Assembly (NCBI RefSeq): GCF_002954715.1
Contig: NZ_MSCP01000001.1
Location: forward strand, 435,093 to 499,092
Length of the DNA: 64,000 nt
Reading direction: 5' to 3'
Source: Aliivibrio sifiae
GTDB taxonomy: Bacteria > Pseudomonadota > Gammaproteobacteria > Enterobacterales > Vibrionaceae
This document shows, piece by piece, positions 57,309 to 64,000 of this stretch; position 1 is the stretch's first letter; every line of letters starts with the position of its first letter. The notes below the pieces were generated by a model. It saw only the letters and a program-made list of their open reading frames with translations. It was not told the origin of the DNA and did not search any database. A program made the position numbers and the translations under genes.

Positions 57309-57348
57309 CAAAAAGGGCTAATAGTATTAATACTATTAGCCCTTTTTG
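57309..57348. terminator. Bidirectional terminator after the 90-residue protein gene
   Basis: AAAAAGGGCTAATAGTA and TACTATTAGCCCTTTTT form a perfect long stem around TTAA. T runs on both strands. Confidence 0.93.
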
Positions 57349-57363
57349 TATATTGCAGTATGC

Positions 57364-57537
57364 CTAGTTTGCGCAGCCAATTTCACCAGTTAACATGCAG
57401 TTTTGTTGCTGTTTTTCTTGATTGTCATAGTGTTCATTTGTTAACTCAACAGAATTAATGTCTTCTCTATCTGCTGGAGCACAAGCACTTAAAAATAATA
57501 CGCTAGCAATCCCTGCTACCTTGATGATTATGTTCAT
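57364..57537 (-). CDS. 57-residue lipoprotein
   Basis: The frame is open for 100 codons, but the real start is the ATG at 57537, preceded by AAAGGAATAAAA. The product MNIIIKVAGIASVLFLSACA has a lipobox with Cys19 and a short polar mature part with two more Cys (NCMLTGEIGCAN). No family is recognised. Small lipoproteins of this size are common beside housekeeping genes. It is downstream of rluE on the same strand with a gap of about 100 bp. Confidence 0.75.
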   Translation of the reverse strand: MNIIIKVAGIASVLFLSACAPADREDINSVELTNEHYDNQEKQQQNCMLTGEIGCAN

Positions 57538-57637
57538 TTTTATTCCTTTACTCTTATCGTGTTTTCTTAATGTTAAGTTAAAAAACCTCAAACGGGTAGC
57601 TGTTTTTAACTTATTTTTTACATTTGTATTTATTATT

Positions 57638-58258
57638 CTAAAGTGAGACTTCTTTCCATTCTCCATGAGGAACGTCTTGAATGGTCCAATCGCCCATTGA
57701 ATAACGGATCAAACGTAATGTTGGGAACCCAATATGTGCAGTCATACGACGAACTTGGCGATTACGTCCTTCAATAATAGTAAGTGCTATCCATGTTGTT
57801 GGAATGGCGGCACGAAATCGAACCGGAGGGGTGCGCTCCCATAAATCAGGAGTGTCGATAACTTCAACTTTAGCGGGAAGTGTCATACCGTCTTTTAATT
57901 CAACACCTTGACGAAGTTTTTCTAAGTCCTCCTCTGTCGGTGCGCCTTCCACTTGTACCCAATATGTTTTTGGTGATTTAGATTCTGGTTGCGTTAAACG
58001 AGCTTGAAGTACACCATCATTAGTCAGGATCAATAAACCTTCACTGTCGCGATCGAGGCGGCCAGCGGCATAAACGTCTTTTACTGAAATAAAATCTGCG
58101 AGAGTCTGACGATGTTGGTCATCGGTAAATTGACTCAGTACATCAAAAGGTTTATTAAAGATAAGGACTTTACGATCTTTTGGTGCAGGGCGTGGCTTTT
58201 GGGTATTTTTTTTCTTAAAGGCCGGTTTTTTCCAATTTGGAGAACGCTTAAATGTCAT
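57638..58258 (-). CDS. rluE: 23S rRNA pseudouridine(2457) synthase RluE
   Basis: A 206-residue RsuA-family synthase without an S4 domain. The catalytic Asp is in AAGRLDRDSEGLLILTNDG. The IEGRNRQVRRMTAHIGFPTL motif is typical. The N-terminus is a basic tail (RSPNWKKPAFKKKNTQKPR), probably for RNA binding. It is divergent from icd, as in many gamma-proteobacteria. Confidence 0.93.
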   Translation of the reverse strand: MTFKRSPNWKKPAFKKKNTQKPRPAPKDRKVLIFNKPFDVLSQFTDDQHRQTLADFISVKDVYAAGRLDRDSEGLLILTNDGVLQARLTQPESKSPKTYWVQVEGAPTEEDLEKLRQGVELKDGMTLPAKVEVIDTPDLWERTPPVRFRAAIPTTWIALTIIEGRNRQVRRMTAHIGFPTLRLIRYSMGDWTIQDVPHGEWKEVSL

Positions 58259-58428
58259 GTTAAGTACCTTGCAAAATTGTAAAGCTTTTGTGGTGTTTAG
58301 TTTTAAAGTTCGCCGCTTTTCGCTATAGTACGCGCGTGAAACAAGAGACTAATAAAAATAAAGTCGGTAAATTACAAAACTCATTATACGTTTTGTTGTG
58401 GGTTTTGTGGATTAAATAGGGAAATTAA

Positions 58429-60657
<2,229 letters not shown>

Positions 60658-60696
60658 TATCGGAAAACTTCTCTATAATAAAGAGCGGTTAAAATG

Positions 60697-60732
60697 AAAA
60701 GCCTTGAAGTATTACTACTTCAAGGCTTTTTT
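60697..60732. terminator. Terminator between icd and spoVR
   Basis: A 15-bp perfect stem (AAAAGCCTTGAAGTA / TACTTCAAGGCTTTT) with an ATTAC-type loop and T runs on both strands. Confidence 0.92.
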
Positions 60733-60757
60733 GTGCTTGAATAATCAAGAATAAGTA

Positions 60758-62275
60758 TCAAATACTCGTATTGTAGTAATTACGTTTTGGGCAAGAAGAA
60801 ATGATTTCTGCTCGGTTAAATGAAATAACTTCTTCAAGCACAACATCAAACCCCCATAAACGGTGTAAATGTTTCATCACTTCAGCATGACTCTTATCTA
60901 ATGGGATTCTATTGTGGGGAATATGTCTGAGCGTTAAAGAACGGTCCCCTCTCACATCTACATTCCATACTTGAATATTAGGTTCTAAATTACTTAGATT
61001 ATATTGAGCAGCTAACTTCTCCCTTATTTCTCGATAGCCTGTTTCATCGTGAATCGCGTTGACTTCAATATGCTTATTTTTATCGTTATCTAGAATCGAA
61101 AATAATTTAAATTCACGAATAAGCTTTGGCGATAAATACTGACTAATGAAGCTTTCATCTTTAAAATTATGCATCGCGAAATGTACGGCATCGAGCCAGT
61201 CACTACCGGCTAATTCAGGAAACCATTCTTTATCTTCATCTGTCGGTTCTTCGCAAATTCGGCGGATGTCTTGGAACATAGCGAAGCCTAACGCGTAGGG
61301 ATTAATGCCACTGAAATAAGGACTGTTGTAAGCCGGTTGCGCGACGACATTTGTATGGCTATGTAAGAATTCTAAAATGAATTTTTCAGAGACTAGCCCA
61401 TCATCATATAAATGGTTCAAAATAGTGTAATGCCAGAAGGTGGCCCAGCCTTCATTCATCACTTGGGTTTGTTTTTGAGGATAAAAATACTGGCTGATTT
61501 TTCTTATAATCCTAACCACTTCTCGTTGCCATGATTCAAGTAATGGTGCGTGTTTCTCTATGAAATAAAGAATATTTTCTTGCGGCTCGGAAGGGAATCG
61601 TATTTTTTCTTCATTGTTTTCCTCTTTTGATTTTGGTACGGTTCGCCATAGGTCATTTACTTGAGATTGAAGGTAAGACTCTCTGTCTTCTTGACGAATT
61701 TTTTCTTCTGCGATAGAAATTTTCTCAGGACGTTTATAGCGATCAACGCCGTAATTCATTAATGCATGACAAGAATCGAGGATTTTTTCTACCTCATCTG
61801 CCCCATATTTTTCTTCACATTGGGTTAAGTATTGTTGAGCAAATAATAGATAATCAACAATAGAACTGGCGTCTGTCCATGTTTGGAAAAGGTAGTTACC
61901 TTTAAAAAAAGAATTATGTCCATAACACGCATGAGCCATTACTAAGGCTTGCATTGTGATGGTGTTTTCTTCCATTAGATAGGCAATACATGGAGAGGAG
62001 TTAATTACAATCTCATACGCTAGTCCCATTTGGCCATGTTTATAGTTTTGCTCTGTTTGAATGAATTTTTTACCAAAAGACCAATGATGGTAGTTTATTG
62101 GCATACCTACGCTAGAGTAAGCATCCATCATTTGTTCTGCCGTGATGATTTCAATCTGATTGGGGTAAGTATCAAGGCGGTAGTGTTGCGCGACCTTTTT
62201 TATTTCCACATGATACTGCTCTAATATTTGAAAGGTCCAATCTGGCCCGTCAGGTAGCATTGCTTTCCTTTTCAT
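60758..62275 (-). CDS. ycgB: SpoVR-family protein YcgB
   Basis: A 505-residue soluble protein of the SpoVR family. Visible features: ACYGHNSFFKGNYLF, MNEGWATFWHYTILNHLYDDG with a metal-type ExxxHY run, and NPYALGFAMFQDIRR. The biochemical role is unknown. In enterics and Vibrio it is expressed with YeaG and YeaH in stationary phase. It starts 8 bp after yeaH with GGAGGCACT before the ATG; a second ATG four codons inside is possible. Confidence 0.93.
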   Translation of the reverse strand: MKRKAMLPDGPDWTFQILEQYHVEIKKVAQHYRLDTYPNQIEIITAEQMMDAYSSVGMPINYHHWSFGKKFIQTEQNYKHGQMGLAYEIVINSSPCIAYLMEENTITMQALVMAHACYGHNSFFKGNYLFQTWTDASSIVDYLLFAQQYLTQCEEKYGADEVEKILDSCHALMNYGVDRYKRPEKISIAEEKIRQEDRESYLQSQVNDLWRTVPKSKEENNEEKIRFPSEPQENILYFIEKHAPLLESWQREVVRIIRKISQYFYPQKQTQVMNEGWATFWHYTILNHLYDDGLVSEKFILEFLHSHTNVVAQPAYNSPYFSGINPYALGFAMFQDIRRICEEPTDEDKEWFPELAGSDWLDAVHFAMHNFKDESFISQYLSPKLIREFKLFSILDNDKNKHIEVNAIHDETGYREIREKLAAQYNLSNLEPNIQVWNVDVRGDRSLTLRHIPHNRIPLDKSHAEVMKHLHRLWGFDVVLEEVISFNRAEIISSCPKRNYYNTSI

Positions 62276-62283
62276 AGTGCCTC

Positions 62284-63552
62284 CTAAGCCAATTGTTTTT
62301 GAAATAACTCTCTGAAAATAGGATAAATATCTTCAACCGATCGAATGTTTTTCATCGCAAAATTATCAAATCCTTGAGTGAGTTTTTCATATTCTGTCCA
62401 CAAGGTCTGATGGTGGCGTTTGGTTATTTCAATGTAAGAGTAATACTGGCAATAAGGGAGAATAGATGCGGTAAGCAACTCTTTACATTTTGGTGAATCA
62501 TCTGCCCAATTATCCCCATCAGAGGCTTGTGCTGCATAGATATTCCATTCATTGACAGGGAATCGCTCAGCAATTACTTCTTTCATTAGTCTTAATGCAC
62601 TGGAGACCATTGTTCCTCCCGTTTCTTGGGAGTAGAAAAAATCGTGTTCATCAACTTCTTTTGCTTGAGTATGATGGCGAATAAAAACGACTTCGACATT
62701 TTCATAGGTACGAGTAAGGAAAAGATAAAGCAGTACATAAAAACGTTTAGCGATGTCTTTCGTTGCTTGATCCATTGAACCTGACACGTCCATTAAACAG
62801 AACATGACCGCCTGACTTGATGGAATAGGGGTGCGCTCGTAATTTTTATAACGTAAATCAAAAGAATCAATATAAGGCACGTTCTTAATTCTTTCTCGTA
62901 ATGTTTCGATTTCTTCTTTCATCTTACGTACTGAGAGAGGTTGAGCTGGTTCGCTGTTTTTAATCTCCTCTAACTCTTTTTCTAATTGAGTAAGCAGTCG
63001 TTTTTTCCCTGCCGTCATGGCGGTTCTACGAGCAAGAGATTGTTGTAATGAACGAACAATATCGATATTAGAAGGGACGCCAGCCGTTTGGTAGCCTGCT
63101 CGGTGAGTTTCCCACTCTGTAATTTTTTGAACTTGATTCTTTTCTAAATTAGGTAGTTCAAGTTCTTCAAATAGGATATCTAGATATTCATCTTTGGAGA
63201 TTTGAAAACTAAACTCATCTTCACCCTCTCCATCAGCACTGGCGTCGCCATCTCCAGCACCGCCGCCACTGCCTCCTTGTGGACGTTCTATTTTATCGCC
63301 TCTGATGAACTGATCGTTACCAGGAAGGATGCGTTCTCGTACGCCTCCTTGACCTTGGTGAAAAACAGGCTCGGATATATCTCCCTTAGGAATAGAGATA
63401 CTTTCACCGTCTTCTATATTTGTTACTGAACGTTGATTAACGGCATCAGAGACGGCACGTTTAATCTGTTCTTGATGACGGCGGATAAAGCGCTGTCTGT
63501 TGACGGTACTTTTCTTTTTCCCGTTTAATCTTCTATCAATAAATTGAGCCAT
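62284..63552 (-). CDS. yeaH: DUF444 (YeaH/YhbH) protein
   Basis: A 422-residue protein. The basic N-terminus [19 protein letters not shown] leads to a Gly-rich linker ([20 protein letters not shown]) at about 95-115. A von Willebrand-like domain follows with the metal motif [20 protein letters not shown] and [12 protein letters not shown]. YeaH forms a set with the kinase YeaG and SpoVR. ATG with AAGGGGTAACTA upstream. Second gene of yeaG-yeaH-spoVR. Confidence 0.94.
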   Translation of the reverse strand: MAQFIDRRLNGKKKSTVNRQRFIRRHQEQIKRAVSDAVNQRSVTNIEDGESISIPKGDISEPVFHQGQGGVRERILPGNDQFIRGDKIERPQGGSGGGAGDGDASADGEGEDEFSFQISKDEYLDILFEELELPNLEKNQVQKITEWETHRAGYQTAGVPSNIDIVRSLQQSLARRTAMTAGKKRLLTQLEKELEEIKNSEPAQPLSVRKMKEEIETLRERIKNVPYIDSFDLRYKNYERTPIPSSQAVMFCLMDVSGSMDQATKDIAKRFYVLLYLFLTRTYENVEVVFIRHHTQAKEVDEHDFFYSQETGGTMVSSALRLMKEVIAERFPVNEWNIYAAQASDGDNWADDSPKCKELLTASILPYCQYYSYIEITKRHHQTLWTEYEKLTQGFDNFAMKNIRSVEDIYPIFRELFQKQLA

Positions 63553-63629
63553 TAGTTACCCCTTATTTTGCTAGGGGCAGCTCATTAAGTAATGAGCTGC
63601 AACATAATCTCGAAAATAAAAGAGTTTTA

Positions 63630-64000
63630 TTATGAAGATTTACGCACACGTAAGTACCATTCCGCTAGTAAGCGAACTTGTTTTTTGGTGTAGCCTTTTT
63701 CCATCATCCGAGCAACAAAATCGTCGTGTTTTTTCTGATCATCAGTGGATGTTTTTCCATTAAATGAAATCACAGGCAGTAGATCTTCGGTATTTGAGAA
63801 CATTTTCTTCTCAATAACGACACGCAGCTTTTCGTAACTTGTCCATATTGGATTTTGGCCATTATTATTGGCTTTAGCACGCAGAACAAAATTTACGATT
63901 TCGTTTCGGAAATCTTTTGGATTACTTATTCCAGCTGTTTTCTCTATTTTTTCTAGCTCATCATTCAGAGCTGAACGATCAAATAATTGACCTGTATCTG
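63630..64000 (-). CDS. yeaG: PrkA-family serine protein kinase YeaG, C-terminal part
   Basis: The minus-strand frame is open from the window edge and ends at TAA 63632-63630 with the C-terminus KKQVRLLAEWYLRVRKSS. The visible 122 residues include FDRSALNDELEKIEKTAGIS, NPKDFRNEIVNFVLRAKANN and NPIWTSYEKLRVVIEKKMFS, the C-terminal domain of YeaG/PrkA. The AAA+ kinase part lies outside. In E. coli YeaG acts in adaptation to nitrogen starvation and stationary phase. First gene of yeaG-yeaH-spoVR; 77 bp separate it from yeaH. Confidence 0.93.
   Translation of the reverse strand, partial: DTGQLFDRSALNDELEKIEKTAGISNPKDFRNEIVNFVLRAKANNNGQNPIWTSYEKLRVVIEKKMFSNTEDLLPVISFNGKTSTDDQKKHDDFVARMMEKGYTKKQVRLLAEWYLRVRKSS

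Noticed and set aside
57538-57666. 43-codon extension of the small lipoprotein, overlapping rluE
   Set aside because: A lipoprotein must start just before its signal sequence, and AAAGGAATAAAA precedes the inner ATG.

Overview
The window looks like the main chromosome of a marine Vibrionaceae bacterium, most likely Aliivibrio (A. fischeri / A. logei group). This rests on A+T-rich base composition, on the proteins (ParP/CheW, two FadL paralogues, an OmpU-like porin, monomeric isocitrate dehydrogenase, NorRVW, EpmC, YfcL, SmrB) and on gene order. No rRNA, tRNA, prophage, insertion sequence or CRISPR array was seen. Almost all of it is core genome, so the less ordinary material lies in the control regions between genes.

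Layout. 1-1509: end of a chemotaxis operon (parP 3' end, cheW, a DUF2802 protein). 1796-8792: nine-gene ccmABCDEFGHI cytochrome c maturation operon, then mlaA and a convergent YjdF-like membrane protein separated by a (CCTGAAA)6 repeat. 10546-17954: fatty-acid block with two FadL porins on the minus strand and fadIJ on the plus strand. FadR-like sites lie upstream of all three units, and an orphan terminator marks a probable small RNA between them. 18068-27676: pitrilysin-like protease, sixA, smrB, prmB, aroC, a TRIC-family protein, an MgtC-family protein, epmC-yfcL and a HIT protein. 27755-33545: lpxM, clcA, a small beta-barrel protein, rlmA and a porin. 33765-36123: yfbU and fhs on the minus strand. 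36344-40105: a DcuS/CitA-type two-component system, ybaK and an RssA-like patatin. 40359-44859: rhlE and a TctCBA tricarboxylate transporter. 45157-51264: a chemoreceptor, a small lipoprotein and mnmA-hflD-purB. 51382-56941: nitric oxide module, norR divergent from norV-norW-fpr-DUF1971. 57002-60657: a small hypothetical protein, a 57-residue lipoprotein, rluE and icd. 60758-64000: spoVR, yeaH and the 3' end of yeaG.

How the genes work together. The fad block couples outer-membrane uptake of long-chain fatty acids (FadL) with beta-oxidation (FadIJ), and the sequence suggests shared FadR control. The nor module has three GT-N7-AC NorR sites and a clear sigma-54 promoter. It joins an NO reductase (NorV), its reductase (NorW), an additional flavin reductase (Fpr) and a YeaR-like protein. 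The two-component system at 36.3 kb and the Tct transporter at 41.7-44.9 kb are plausibly sensor and target, but this is inference. Several FNR/CRP-like palindromes (ahead of clcA, the porin, the barrel gene and the candidate small RNA) suggest control by oxygen or catabolite state. No wholly new protein system was found. The best candidates for undescribed biology are the putative FNR-driven small RNA at 14157-14310, the paired TAGAG-N6-CTCTA palindromes beside it, and the attenuator-like hairpin between tctC and tctB.
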